Part shown: one piece after another, positions 6,763 through 15,516 of the stretch
Layout of the letters: every line of letters starts with the position of its first letter
How positions within the stretch are numbered: the stretch's first letter is position 1
Source of the DNA: Verrucomicrobia bacterium UBA1731
GTDB lineage: Bacteria > Verrucomicrobiota > Kiritimatiellia > RFP12 > UBA1067
Length of the DNA stretch: 24,649 nt
Direction: 5' to 3'
Assembly: GCA_002317575.1 (NCBI GenBank)
Contig: DCIH01000003.1
Location: 217-24,865, forward strand
Notes under the pieces: model-generated
The model's database searches: none
Seen by the model: the letters and a program-made list of their open reading frames with translations, nothing else
What the model was told of the DNA's origin: nothing
Position numbers and translations under genes: made by a program

Positions 6763-9700
6763 GCAGAAGCGCCACGAGGCGCGCGAGCTCCGAACCGTCG
6801 TCGGGGATTTCGTCCTGCCGCAGGGCCTGCACGCCGCGCATGACCGGCGTCAACGCCTGCACGTCGATCGTGTACGCCTTGGTGGGCGCGGTGCCATTGC
6901 GCATCTGCGCCACGGCGATGGTGAGCGCAAGCCCACGAGCGATCTTGTTGCGCGTGTCGCAGACCTGACGAAGATTCTTGAGGTATGTCGCCATGAAGGC
7001 GAGTTCGCCGTCCGTCATCCGCTCGCCTTCCGTGTAGCCGAGCCGCTTGCGGGCCGCCTGGAGGTTGACCGCGAGCGCCTTCTTCGCCTGCTCGGCGGAA
7101 AGCTCGGCATTGCTCGTGGGCCCGTTCGGCACACGGAACTCCGCCAGCACGCGCAGCAGCTTCCGCTGACGGAACGCGCCGATGCGGTTCTGCTCGTCGG
7201 CCGCGTTGTCGGCCGCGATAGCGGCCTTCGCGGCCAGTTCACGCTGCTCGCGCACGTGGCTGTCGACGAGCACGGAACCGTATGCAAAAGACGTAAGCTC
7301 CATCAGGCCGAGCCGCTTCTCGATGACGTCGAGATTGCGCGACAGGCAACCGGCGATGACCGCCTCGAAATCGTCGTGGTCGACGCGCTTGGGCGGCAGG
7401 CACTCGCCCGTCTCACGCGCGATCGTGACGAGCGCGGCGTACGCGCTCACGATGATCAGCGCCTTCTTCTTCGCCAGCGTCTTGACGTCGTCGTCGGTCT
7501 TGTCCGGCTTCGCCAACAGCTCCTTGACCTCCTGGATGTGCACCTTCAGGTTCGTCACGTCCGAGACCGGTTTGGCGGGACTGTCGCTGGAGGACGTGAA
7601 CGCGACGTCCTTGAGCCGATCGGCCAGGGCCTCGAACAGCGAAAGGTCTTCGCCGGATTCGCCGAACGGCTTCAGGTCGGCGTATTCCTCGCCCGGGAAG
7701 CCCGTGAGCGAAGCGCGTTGCACCCGGGCCTGATCGGCGAACGCCTTCAGCTTGCCGTACGCCTCGCCCTGCAGCTGGTCGGGCGAGGACTTCTCGGCGT
7801 TCCGCCCGCCGTTCGTGATGACTTCGATGAATTCGTCAATCAGCGGAAGGCGGCCGCGGAATTCCTCGAGGCCCAACGAGGAAACCACGTTCGGACCGTG
7901 CTCGATGCCCTGGAAGACCGTCTCCGACGCCTCGATCAGGTCGTCGATCTGCGACATGGCGCCCTTCAGACGGGAAAGGCTCTGCATGAAGGCGTTGAGG
8001 CCCCCGGGCAGCGGCACCTTGTGGCGCTGCACCACCGCCAGCGCCGCGAACACCTTCGAGGCGAGCTTTTCGGAGGTGGCGAGCTTCATCACCTCGGCCA
8101 GTTCGCTTTTGATCGCCCTCGATTCGGCATCGAGCGCCGCCTTGCCCTTTTCGTCGAGCAGGTCCTTGAGCACCGTCACGAAGCCGGCGGCCGGATTGTC
8201 GACCTGGTTGTTGTAGCCAGCCGTCACGAACAGCTTCGCCAACGCGAGCTGCTCGGCTTCGCTGAGCCGTGTGGCGTTGCCGAAGTCGATGAACGTCATC
8301 GTATTGTCGTCGGACATGATGTTGCCGGCATGCATGTCGCCGTGGAAGAAACCGCTGCCGAACAGCGCCTCGTTCGTCCACGCCTGCAGCAGATGCTCCA
8401 GTTTCTTGCGCTGGTCGTTGAGGTCGGCGACCTGCTGGCGCATCTCGAGGCGCACCTGCTGCACATCGCCGAGCGACTTCCCCTGCAGAACCGTGCGCAT
8501 CTCTTCGCCGGTTTCGTTGAGCGCGACCTTGTGCTCGAACCTGGCCTTGATGGCCTTGATCTTGTCGGCGCACTTCGTGAGCGTTCCGTCCAGCGTGTCC
8601 CCCGACACCTTTTCGAGCACCAGCGCGTTCGTCGCGGGCGGAGACGCGAGAAAACGCCCCATCGAACGAACGTCCTGCAGCGCGTCTTCGTTGCCAAGGC
8701 GCGGTTTGTCGTAGTGCGCCTTGCCGACGTCGATGTTCTCGGCTTCGAGCGTGAAGTCGAGTTCACGGAGAATGGTCTGGAACTGGCCCTTGAAGGTGTC
8801 CACCATGCCCGGGCCGCCGGACTCCTGCGCGATCTGGGAGATCAGCTCGTATTCGCGCTGCGCCGCCGTCTGCACGTTCGGGCGCAGCAGCTTGATGACG
8901 ACATCCTCGCCCGTGTACGGGTGCTCTTTCGTGATGATGTGGCACAGGAGCGCCTGGCCCACCGTCGCGCAGCCGATCGACTTCTTCACCTCGATCGACA
9001 GGATGTTTCCGTTCGAGCTCTGGATGAGGTTCAGCAACTGCGCGCGGATGACCGGATCGGGGATGGGCGAGAGCCGCGACTTCATGTCCTTGAGCGCCGC
9101 GCGCGTCTCCTCGCCGAACGATTCGATCGGCAGGCCCTGGAGCATCTTCTGGAAGACCGGCCCCGCCCCCTTCATAAGTTCGCCGGCCTGCACGCCGATC
9201 GAGGGATCGGCCTTGTCGCCGTTCGGCAGCGTCTGCATGAACGTGTTCCGCAGGTACGCCGACAGCATGGCGCGCTTCTCGGTGTCGGCGGCGCGCGAGA
9301 AGTAGTTCTTCAGCACATCGAGCACGAACTTGCCGTTCGGCGACTTCGGGTCGAGCCCGTTGACGTTCGCCAGCTCCTCGAGCGAGCGCGTCCAGGCCTC
9401 GCCTTCGGCGGGGCCCTCCACCGGCTTGGCGAAGAGCTGTGCGATCTTCGCCTGCATGTCGTCCATCGTCGCGGCGACGAAGTTCCCGATGTCCGTCTCG
9501 ATCGTGGCGAAAGCCGCGAGATCGTCGCCGTTGACGGCGAAGATCTTCTCGAGGATCGCCTTGACGCCCCCGCGGACCGCGTCGGGCAGCGTCTCGAGAT
9601 AGGCGTCGATGTCCTCGCGGATGAACGCGAGCTCCGGCGCGTAGGCATCCACCACCGTCTTGAGCCGCGTGCCCTTCTCCTTGCCGGCGTCGCGGTCGTA

Positions 9701-12700
9701 GACCGTCGTGTCGAGGTTCATCACGAGTTCGGACACGAGCACATGCACGGTCGCGGCCGTCGGCTTGGTCGTCTGGCGCTCCGCGAGCGTCCGCACGCCC
9801 GTCGCGGTCGGCAACTTCACGAGCGCCTTCACCTCGTCCCGTGCGTCCACATAGGCCTGCTGCATCATCGCGACTTCGGCCGAATTGTAGACGGTTGAGG
9901 CGGCGGTCGGGACGTTCTCGCGCGTGTACGTGCCCGCCAGCGCGCCGCGCGCGGCGGCGACGAGATCGGCGAGTCCCATCGCCGCGAACGCCACCGACGG
10001 CGCGCCGAGCTTGGCCGTGAGCACCTTGACGCACAGCTCGCGCGCCCGCGACACGCTGTAGTTCGTCGGCAGGCCGTTTTCGAGCGTCGGCAGCACGCTG
10101 GGGGCCAGTTCGGCGTATTCGTCGGGATGGTTCGCGACGCGGGTCTCGAGCACCGCCTTGAGATCCGCCGCCGAGCAGTTCATCGCCACCGGCAGATCGC
10201 GCCCCCCGACGGTCACGCGGCCCGCGAGCACGCCGTTCGGCCGCACGGACAGTTTGACGGTCGTCGCGCCGATCGTGCACATGGCCGAACCGCCACTGGC
10301 GGAAAGCTTGCGCGTCGCCGCCAGCAGCGAATTCATCGACGGCGCGTCGAGTGCGAACTCCTCGACTTTGAGCCGCCCCCCGAGGAACGCGACCGTCTGC
10401 CGGGCCTCGGCCGAGAGCGCGGTGGTCTCGAACGGGTCTTTCAGGGCCTTTTCGCCCTTGTCCGCCTTCTCGACGGCGGTCGCCAGCGTCGCCAGCTGGC
10501 CGATCGTGGCGGTGCGCGGATCCACGCCGCTCAGGCGTTCCGCCCATTCGGCGATGCCCGCGAACGAATTGCCGTGCACATGCCGGGCGCGCATCAGCAG
10601 CAGCAGCTTCGCGGCGCCGGCGAGCGTGTCGATGTCCTTGATCTTGACGCCGAAATCCAGGAGCGCGGCGATCACCTCCTGCGAAGACGATGTCTGCAGC
10701 GTGTTGGACGGCCCGAACAGGGCGTTTCCGTGCGAGTAGGCGACGGTCGTCAGCAACGACTTGACCGTATCCTTGACCGTGGCGGGGGAATACGGCGGCG
10801 GCGAGAATGTTTCGTCCGCGCACTCCTTCAGGCAGGCCACGAGCATGTCGTAGAAGCCCTTGAGCGTCGCCGCGTCCTCCGAGGCGTCGACAAGCGAGGC
10901 GATGTTGTAGTGCGCGATCTGCATGCCGCCCATCTTCAGCTGCGTGAAGCTCTCGCAGCCCTTGGGGCTGACATCCGACATGCTGAAGTGCTTGTCGCGG
11001 CAGAGTTTGTAGAATGTGCCGTCGCCGTCGCCGCCGGAGATGCCGCTCTCGAGATACGCCTTCGTGTCGCTGATGTCCACGGAGGTGAAGCGGTTGACGA
11101 GGAGATCGAGTTTCCGGAGGCGCTCCTCCTGGGTCGTTCCGTCGACGGTGCCCGTGATGAATGTGCCGTCGCGGCCGAGGATGCCCGCGAGATCGGGATG
11201 CTGGATGCTGCCGAGCACCGTCTTCAGGAACGCGCACTTGGCGCCGATCATCGCCGCCGCATCATCGATCGGCTTCTGTTTCTGGGCCCCCAGCCCGTTG
11301 ACCGGATCCGGCACGCGCATCGACGGGGGCAGGGTGTACAGCGCGTCGGTCGTCTTGCCGATCGCCTCGAACATCTGCCGGCGCTTCTCCGGTCCCTCGA
11401 TCGAATCGCGGATCTTGCCGGAAAGGGAGTCGCGGAGCGTGAAGAATCCCTCCGCTTCGGAAAGTCCCGTATCGGCCGGAAGGCCCCGCGCGATGTTCTC
11501 CAGCGCCTTCTTCTGGATTGCCTTGAAGTTTTCGCCGTCCGCCAGGTCGCGGCAGTTCCCGACGAGCGCCTTGAGCTGTTCGTCGGAAAGATTGGTGCGG
11601 TCGTTCTCGTTCGTCGCCTTCAGCAGCGTCAGCGTCAGATTGTCGGGTTTGACGTCCTGCAGGATCCGCGCGGCCGTGACGACGGCCTTGAGCACGTCTT
11701 CGGCGTTCACCGGATGGTCTTCGGAAACCGTCCGCAACTCGGCGAGCACCGCCCCGCGCAGACGCTCGCCGAGCGCCTTGAGGTCCCACGCCCCGAGCTT
11801 GCCCAGCTCGCCGAGCGGCAGATCCAGCAGCTTCGCCATGTCGGGATGCTGGACGGAGAAGTCGCGTCCCACGGACGCCAGACGGTCCGCCAGCGAACCG
11901 AGCTGCTGCCCCGCGACGCCGCGGAACGCGTTGGCGAAGGCGTTCGACGCGGCGTTGCGCAGCGTGTTGTTCTGCACCCGGTCGAACAGCACGTCGTCCT
12001 GGTTCGGGAAAATCGCCGTCAGCAGCGCGTTGACGCCGTCCACCGCCTGTTCCATTCCCTCGACCGGCTGCTGGGTGGGCGCGACCGGCGGGCACTTGAC
12101 GAAATCGAGCGCGCGCGTCGAGAACTCCTCGTGGCGCCCGTAGACGCCCATGAGCGCGTCGACGAGGCTACGCAGCAGATTCCGCTGATAGGCGGGGTCC
12201 TGCGCCGCGTCCAGCGGCTTCCGGCATACGTTCAGCCCGTTCTGCTCCGCCTTCTCGGCGTCCACCTGCGTCCAGTAGAGCCGGTCGAACGCCATCATCT
12301 TCAATCGCGCGCAGTTGTCCTTGAGGAACTTGTCGAGCTTCCCGCGGTCGTAGCCGTTGAAGGCCTCCTTCTTGCCGAAGGCGGCCTGCATCGACTCGTT
12401 GTCGCGGAACAGCTCCATGCAGGTGTCCTGCGAAGGCATCAGCAACTGCCGGATGGACATCGCGGTGTCCTGCTTGAGCAGCCCCGCGCTCTTGAGCGCC
12501 GACATTTCGCTGCTGATGAGGCCGATGTCGCTTCCGCCCACCTTGCCCAGATCGTCGAACACCTGCTTGATTTCGCGCCGGGACAACGGTGCCGTGGATT
12601 GCGGTTCGTCTCCCAGGCCAAGGCGGGCGCGCAGGTTGTTGATGAACACGTCGCCGGCGCGCCGCCCCTCGACGGAATGGCTGACCGCATTGAAGAACGC

Positions 12701-12874
12701 CAGGCGGATTTCGCGGTTGACGGCCGGATCGCTGGGCGTCGCCTCCTTGGTGAACAGGCGACCGTAGTTCACTTTCTTGATGCCGGTGTTCTGCCCGTCC
12801 TCCTGCGTGAACACGACGTTGCCGTCGTTCACCTTGCCCAGCACTTCACGAAAGACATTCAGCGTCAGATCCAT
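6752..12874 (-). CDS. giant protein with an internal ABC1/UbiB/ADCK-family kinase-like core
   Basis: 2040 residues from ATG 12874; an in-frame start 25 codons earlier lies upstream of the promoter and is rejected. There is no signal peptide and no evident membrane segment. Residues ~1230-1540 hold an ABC1-type kinase core: FQKMLQ at 1241-1246 in place of the family's KxGQ (Lys1243 and Gln1246 kept, Gly lost), SIGCATVGQ for the Ala-rich loop, VVIKLLRPNV with Lys1328, LRELDFTLEAEN with Glu1371, FFHGDMHAGN with Asp1513 and Asn1518, and FIDFG with Asp1530. Catalytic and metal-binding residues are present. About 1230 residues before and 500 after are helical and unrecognised. Typical UbiB proteins are 500-600 residues with C-terminal membrane helices that are lacking here. 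Its role is unknown; cytosolic regulator or exported effector are both possible. Confidence 0.85.
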   Translation of the reverse strand: MDLTLNVFREVLGKVNDGNVVFTQEDGQNTGIKKVNYGRLFTKEATPSDPAVNREIRLAFFNAVSHSVEGRRAGDVFINNLRARLGLGDEPQSTAPLSRREIKQVFDDLGKVGGSDIGLISSEMSALKSAGLLKQDTAMSIRQLLMPSQDTCMELFRDNESMQAAFGKKEAFNGYDRGKLDKFLKDNCARLKMMAFDRLYWTQVDAEKAEQNGLNVCRKPLDAAQDPAYQRNLLRSLVDALMGVYGRHEEFSTRALDFVKCPPVAPTQQPVEGMEQAVDGVNALLTAIFPNQDDVLFDRVQNNTLRNAASNAFANAFRGVAGQQLGSLADRLASVGRDFSVQHPDMAKLLDLPLGELGKLGAWDLKALGERLRGAVLAELRTVSEDHPVNAEDVLKAVVTAARILQDVKPDNLTLTLLKATNENDRTNLSDEQLKALVGNCRDLADGENFKAIQKKALENIARGLPADTGLSEAEGFFTLRDSLSGKIRDSIEGPEKRRQMFEAIGKTTDALYTLPPSMRVPDPVNGLGAQKQKPIDDAAAMIGAKCAFLKTVLGSIQHPDLAGILGRDGTFITGTVDGTTQEERLRKLDLLVNRFTSVDISDTKAYLESGISGGDGDGTFYKLCRDKHFSMSDVSPKGCESFTQLKMGGMQIAHYNIASLVDASEDAATLKGFYDMLVACLKECADETFSPPPYSPATVKDTVKSLLTTVAYSHGNALFGPSNTLQTSSSQEVIAALLDFGVKIKDIDTLAGAAKLLLLMRARHVHGNSFAGIAEWAERLSGVDPRTATIGQLATLATAVEKADKGEKALKDPFETTALSAEARQTVAFLGGRLKVEEFALDAPSMNSLLAATRKLSASGGSAMCTIGATTVKLSVRPNGVLAGRVTVGGRDLPVAMNCSAADLKAVLETRVANHPDEYAELAPSVLPTLENGLPTNYSVSRARELCVKVLTAKLGAPSVAFAAMGLADLVAAARGALAGTYTRENVPTAASTVYNSAEVAMMQQAYVDARDEVKALVKLPTATGVRTLAERQTTKPTAATVHVLVSELVMNLDTTVYDRDAGKEKGTRLKTVVDAYAPELAFIREDIDAYLETLPDAVRGGVKAILEKIFAVNGDDLAAFATIETDIGNFVAATMDDMQAKIAQLFAKPVEGPAEGEAWTRSLEELANVNGLDPKSPNGKFVLDVLKNYFSRAADTEKRAMLSAYLRNTFMQTLPNGDKADPSIGVQAGELMKGAGPVFQKMLQGLPIESFGEETRAALKDMKSRLSPIPDPVIRAQLLNLIQSSNGNILSIEVKKSIGCATVGQALLCHIITKEHPYTGEDVVIKLLRPNVQTAAQREYELISQIAQESGGPGMVDTFKGQFQTILRELDFTLEAENIDVGKAHYDKPRLGNEDALQDVRSMGRFLASPPATNALVLEKVSGDTLDGTLTKCADKIKAIKARFEHKVALNETGEEMRTVLQGKSLGDVQQVRLEMRQQVADLNDQRKKLEHLLQAWTNEALFGSGFFHGDMHAGNIMSDDNTMTFIDFGNATRLSEAEQLALAKLFVTAGYNNQVDNPAAGFVTVLKDLLDEKGKAALDAESRAIKSELAEVMKLATSEKLASKVFAALAVVQRHKVPLPGGLNAFMQSLSRLKGAMSQIDDLIEASETVFQGIEHGPNVVSSLGLEEFRGRLPLIDEFIEVITNGGRNAEKSSPDQLQGEAYGKLKAFADQARVQRASLTGFPGEEYADLKPFGESGEDLSLFEALADRLKDVAFTSSSDSPAKPVSDVTNLKVHIQEVKELLAKPDKTDDDVKTLAKKKALIIVSAYAALVTIARETGECLPPKRVDHDDFEAVIAGCLSRNLDVIEKRLGLMELTSFAYGSVLVDSHVREQRELAAKAAIAADNAADEQNRIGAFRQRKLLRVLAEFRVPNGPTSNAELSAEQAKKALAVNLQAARKRLGYTEGERMTDGELAFMATYLKNLRQVCDTRNKIARGLALTIAVAQMRNGTAPTKAYTIDVQALTPVMRGVQALRQDEIPDDGSELARLVALLRAE

Positions 12875-12910
12875 GTCAGCCACCCCATGTGTTTTTTGCG
12901 ATAGGCACCA

Positions 12911-12938
12911 ATTGTACCACGTTCTTCCCGTGCGGCAA
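12911..12938 (-). promoter_or_regulatory. sigma70-like promoter of the giant kinase gene
   Basis: TTGCCG (12933-12938), a 16-nt spacer and extended -10 TGGTACAAT (12911-12919) on the minus strand, 36 nt before the chosen ATG at 12874. Its position fixes the start codon, because the upstream in-frame ATG at 12949 would not be transcribed from it. Confidence 0.6.
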
Positions 12939-12982
12939 CAACCATGCACCGTGTATACGAAACAACCGGGGGATGGTTACCC

Positions 12983-13012
12983 GAAAAGAAAAGTGGCCGG
13001 TCTCCCGGCCAC
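12983..13012 (-). terminator. rho-independent terminator of the exported-protein operon
   Basis: On the minus strand an 8-bp perfect stem GTGGCCGG / CCGGCCAC with loop GAGA is followed at once by TTTTCTTTTC. It lies 24 nt after the stop codon of the TPR-like gene and separates that operon from the promoter of the giant gene. Confidence 0.85.
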
Positions 13013-13036
13013 CGACTGAACGCTCCAAGTCAAAGG

Positions 13037-14203
13037 CTACTTGCCGAGCTTCGCCTTGAACACGTTGATCTCGGCGTCCAGATGCGGCTGCTCGTATCCG
13101 TTGCCGCAGCGGCCGCGCGCGACCTTGAGGAAATCGAGCGCCTTCGCGTCGTCGCCGGCCGCGTGGAACGCGCCCGCGAACTTGTGGATCAGCCGCCAGT
13201 CGCCGTTCGTCTTCGAATGGACCGCGTACGCGTCGTACCATTCCGCCGCCTTCTTCCAGTCCTTCTCCGCGTACGACACGTCGCCCATCCGGCGCTCGAC
13301 ATCCGCCGAGGGCTTCTTGTCCTTCGACGCGTCGATCTCCTTCTGCAGCCACTTGCGCGCGTTCTTCGGCTCCTTGAGCTTCATCGCGATGTCCGCCATC
13401 GCAAAGCGCGCGCGCGTGCCGCCGCCGCACACTTCGGCCAGTTCCCAGAGCCCGTACGCCTTGCGGAGCGTCGCCGGATCCTCGTCGCCGTACCAGCGGT
13501 CCGCGCGCTTTTCGTAGAACTGCGCGAGCGCCATCGCGGGACCGCACTTCTCGCGCAGCTTGTCCACGGGCACCGCCTCCACGGCCGCCTTGAGGCGCGC
13601 TTCGACCTGGTCGTACTTCGCCAGCGCTTCGTCCGCCGCATGGCGCCACTGCGCGCTCGGCACGCGCCCTTTCGCGCGCAGATCCGCGAGCGCGGGATCC
13701 CGGTCCGCGCGGTCGGCCCACATGTAGACGTTCTCGGTACAGAACGCTTCGTCCTCGCCGTTGTTCCACGAACCCCACCACGCCTGGCCGGGCGTGCATT
13801 TCTTCACCATCTCGGCGTAGAACTCGAGGCGAACGCTCGCGTTGGTGGACGCCATCGCCGCCGCTTCCGCGCGCTTGAAGCAGTCCTCGCGCCGCAGCAC
13901 GTCGCGCCCGAGCGTGAAGTAGAAGCGCACGAGGTCGCCGTCCTTGAGCCCCGGATTCGCGTAGAAGTCCTCGTACGCCTTTTCCTTGGCCGCAAGGTCC
14001 TTGTCCTCGCACGTGAGCACCTCGAGCTGACGGCGGTCCAAGCCCGCCATCGCGCGGTCGAAGGGCTTCACCTTCGGATTCTGCTCCTTCGCCGCGTAGT
14101 CCGCGAGCATCTTGTCCTTCTCGCGCAGATTGAACCGGTCCGGAAGCGCCAAAGCCGCGCCCGCCGCCATCATCGTCACCAACATCATCGTCGTCTTCTT
14201 CAT
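13037..14203 (-). CDS. exported TPR-like repeat protein
   Basis: 388 residues from ATG 14203, chosen for GGAGGG 3 nt before it and because it begins a signal peptide (MKKTTMMLVTMMAAGAALA, cleavage probably just before LPDRF). The mature protein is helical and rich in Ala, Lys and Trp, with repeat-like helix pairs near the C-terminus such as RFAMADIAMKLKEPKNARKW, VERRMGDVSYAEKDWKKAAE and HKFAGAFHAAGDDAKALDFL. These have the small-residue pattern of tetratricopeptide repeats. It is the third gene after the hydrolase and lipoprotein, with a terminator after it, so it probably works in the same periplasmic or surface process. A scaffold or binding role is a guess; no enzyme motif is seen. Confidence 0.75.
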   Translation of the reverse strand: MKKTTMMLVTMMAAGAALALPDRFNLREKDKMLADYAAKEQNPKVKPFDRAMAGLDRRQLEVLTCEDKDLAAKEKAYEDFYANPGLKDGDLVRFYFTLGRDVLRREDCFKRAEAAAMASTNASVRLEFYAEMVKKCTPGQAWWGSWNNGEDEAFCTENVYMWADRADRDPALADLRAKGRVPSAQWRHAADEALAKYDQVEARLKAAVEAVPVDKLREKCGPAMALAQFYEKRADRWYGDEDPATLRKAYGLWELAEVCGGGTRARFAMADIAMKLKEPKNARKWLQKEIDASKDKKPSADVERRMGDVSYAEKDWKKAAEWYDAYAVHSKTNGDWRLIHKFAGAFHAAGDDAKALDFLKVARGRCGNGYEQPHLDAEINVFKAKLGK

Positions 14204-14248
14204 AATCCCTCCAAATTCCTTCAAAATCGAACCCCTGACCACATCACA

Positions 14249-14262
14249 CGCCGCTTCTCCTG
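14249..14262. repeat. 14-bp copy of the palindromic element arm
   Basis: CGCCGCTTCTCCTG here is identical to 15393-15406 inside the lipoprotein gene. It lies in the gap between the lipoprotein and the TPR-like gene, inside a longer weak inverted repeat (CCCCTG ... CAGGGG, about 14232-14269). It may be a fragment or relative of the element at 15374-15441. Confidence 0.4.
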
Positions 14263-14282
14263 ACAGGGGCACCCTTCTCCCC

Positions 14283-14331
14283 CTAACCCCTAACTCCTAA
14301 CTCCTAACCCCTAACTCCTAACCCCTACTTC
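14283..14331 (-). repeat. heptad repeat array, GTTAGGR type (7 units)
   Basis: On the plus strand CTAAC (last unit CTACT) starts at 14283, 14290, 14297, 14304, 14311, 14318 and 14325, an exact 7-bp period. On the coding strand this reads GTTAGGG and GTTAGGA units. The lipoprotein's TAG stop (14325-14327) is formed by the first coding-strand unit. The same unit occurs at 20409-20436. It fills part of the 121-nt gap before the TPR-like gene. Confidence 0.85.
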
Positions 14332-15515
14332 CACATCTTCTCCTGCAGATGCTTCGCGTACGCGTCTTCCACATCGTAGCGGAAATTGAAGAGCATGTCC
14401 GAGGCCTTCTTGTAGAACGCGAGCTGCTCCGCGGGCGCGAGCGTGCGGAACTTCGCGATCGTCGGCTCCAGCGCGAGGCGCTCGTCCACGAGCTTCTTCA
14501 GGATCGGCTGGAACGCGGGGTCGTCGCCGTAGTTCGTCCACGTGCGCGGATTCTTCTCCACATGCTCGAGGAAGTACTTCTCGCCGCGGGGCGCGGGATT
14601 GTACCAGCCGCCGGCGTAGTTGTACACGGGCGAGTCCTTGAGGAAGCGGAAGTCCACGAGCGCCTTCTCGAGAAGGCGCACCATGATCTCCGCCTTCTGC
14701 GCGTCGGTGAAGTTCGGGAACTTCACGTAGCCCGCGCGGGACACCTGGTGCGCGACGCCGCCGAAGGTGACGCCGCCGTCCACCCAGCGGACGACCTGCA
14801 GACGCCAGATGTTGTCCGCCTTCTCCGTGAACGGAAGCTTGTCGAAGAGCTCGTACCACGGGATCGTGACGCGCGCGACATAGCCGTTGGACACGCGGCG
14901 CAGCTCGGTGCGCACATTCTTCTCCATGTTGCGCCAGGTGCGGTCGTCCACGCTCCACGGATAGTGCGCGAAGAAACCGTCGCCGTAGTAGAAGTGGTAG
15001 TGCATCTCGGCCTTGTGGTTGTCCTGGTCGCCGGGCGCGAAGAAGAACTCCATGGACGGCACGGGCAGCCCGTTCGTCGTCGCGAGCGAGTTCGCGATCT
15101 CCGGCGCGACGCAGAACACGAGGAAGGTCCAGCCGTCCGCGTTGCAGGTCACGTTGAGCGCCGTCGGGTGCTTGCCCTTGAAGTCGCCCTCGCCGGCGAC
15201 GGCCGAGCGCTTGATCGCCGGATCCGTCCACAGCTGCTCGGAGTTGTTGCCGTAGGGACGGAAGGTGAAGCACCAGTCGTCCGGGTTCGTCTTCAGCAGC
15301 GTCTCGTACGCCTCGGGAACGTCCATGAACGTGGCGTCGATCACGTTCTTGGCGCCGAAGTTTTCCTTCCTCTCCGCTTGAAGCGGCGAGGGCGCCGCTT
15401 CTCCTGCGCGTACGCCACTGCCCCCCTCGGGAGAAGCGGCGACATCGTCCGTCGCGCAACCCGCCGCAACCGCCAGCGCGCAAACCCCAACCATCTTGAA
15501 AATCAGGTGTTTCAT
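14325..15515 (-). CDS. lipoprotein with CBM9-like (DOMON-type) carbohydrate-binding fold
   Basis: 396 residues from ATG 15515. The start follows the hydrolase stop by one base (TGAGATG), so translation is probably coupled. A lipoprotein signal is clear: MKHLIFKMVGVCALAVAAGC with the lipidated Cys at residue 20. A Gly/Pro/Ala-rich linker follows (residues ~28-50, encoded by a palindromic segment). Then comes a beta-sandwich pattern resembling family 9 carbohydrate-binding modules: WTFLVFCVAPEI, PSMEFFFAPGDQDNH, HYHFYYGDGFF, NGYVARVTIPWYELF and IWRLQVVRWVDGG. The last ~130 residues are helical. It is likely anchored to a membrane, holding glycan for the partner hydrolase. Family assignment is by pattern only; no ligand can be read. 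Confidence 0.75.
   Translation of the reverse strand: MKHLIFKMVGVCALAVAAGCATDDVAASPEGGSGVRAGEAAPSPLQAERKENFGAKNVIDATFMDVPEAYETLLKTNPDDWCFTFRPYGNNSEQLWTDPAIKRSAVAGEGDFKGKHPTALNVTCNADGWTFLVFCVAPEIANSLATTNGLPVPSMEFFFAPGDQDNHKAEMHYHFYYGDGFFAHYPWSVDDRTWRNMEKNVRTELRRVSNGYVARVTIPWYELFDKLPFTEKADNIWRLQVVRWVDGGVTFGGVAHQVSRAGYVKFPNFTDAQKAEIMVRLLEKALVDFRFLKDSPVYNYAGGWYNPAPRGEKYFLEHVEKNPRTWTNYGDDPAFQPILKKLVDERLALEPTIAKFRTLAPAEQLAFYKKASDMLFNFRYDVEDAYAKHLQEKMWK
15374..15441. repeat. in-frame palindromic element inside the lipoprotein gene
   Basis: Arms CGCCGCTTCTCC (15393-15404) and GGAGAAGCGGCG (15430-15441) are 12-bp perfect complements around 25 nt, with a second small palindrome CCGCTTGAAGCGG at 15374-15386. 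The segment encodes the Gly/Pro/Ala linker directly after the lipidation site without breaking the frame. Part of it recurs at 14249-14262. The look is that of palindromic elements inserted in coding regions. Confidence 0.5.
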
Positions 15516-15516
15516 C

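Noticed and set aside
7256..9898. 880-codon plus-strand open frame inside the giant gene
   Set aside because: It is the antisense of a strongly supported kinase-containing gene; its translation is Arg/His/Leu/Val-rich without domains, as expected from GC-rich antisense frames.
6752..12874. Ubiquinone-biosynthesis UbiB
   Set aside because: The kinase core is divergent, no C-terminal membrane helices are seen, the length is about four times UbiB, and no ubi genes are near.
10127..12904. 925-codon plus-strand open frame
   Set aside because: Antisense to the N-terminal half of the giant protein, with low-complexity Arg/Val/Leu/Glu text and no ribosome-binding site or family motif.
12875..12949. 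N-terminal extension of the giant protein to an upstream ATG
   Set aside because: The -10 and -35 boxes lie inside that extension, and the residues (His/Cys/Trp-rich) look unlike protein; ATG 12874 follows the promoter properly.
14283..14331. CRISPR array or telomere-like sequence
   Set aside because: Units are 7 bp with no spacers and no cas genes nearby; the CTAACCC likeness to telomere repeats is superficial and the array is internal and short.
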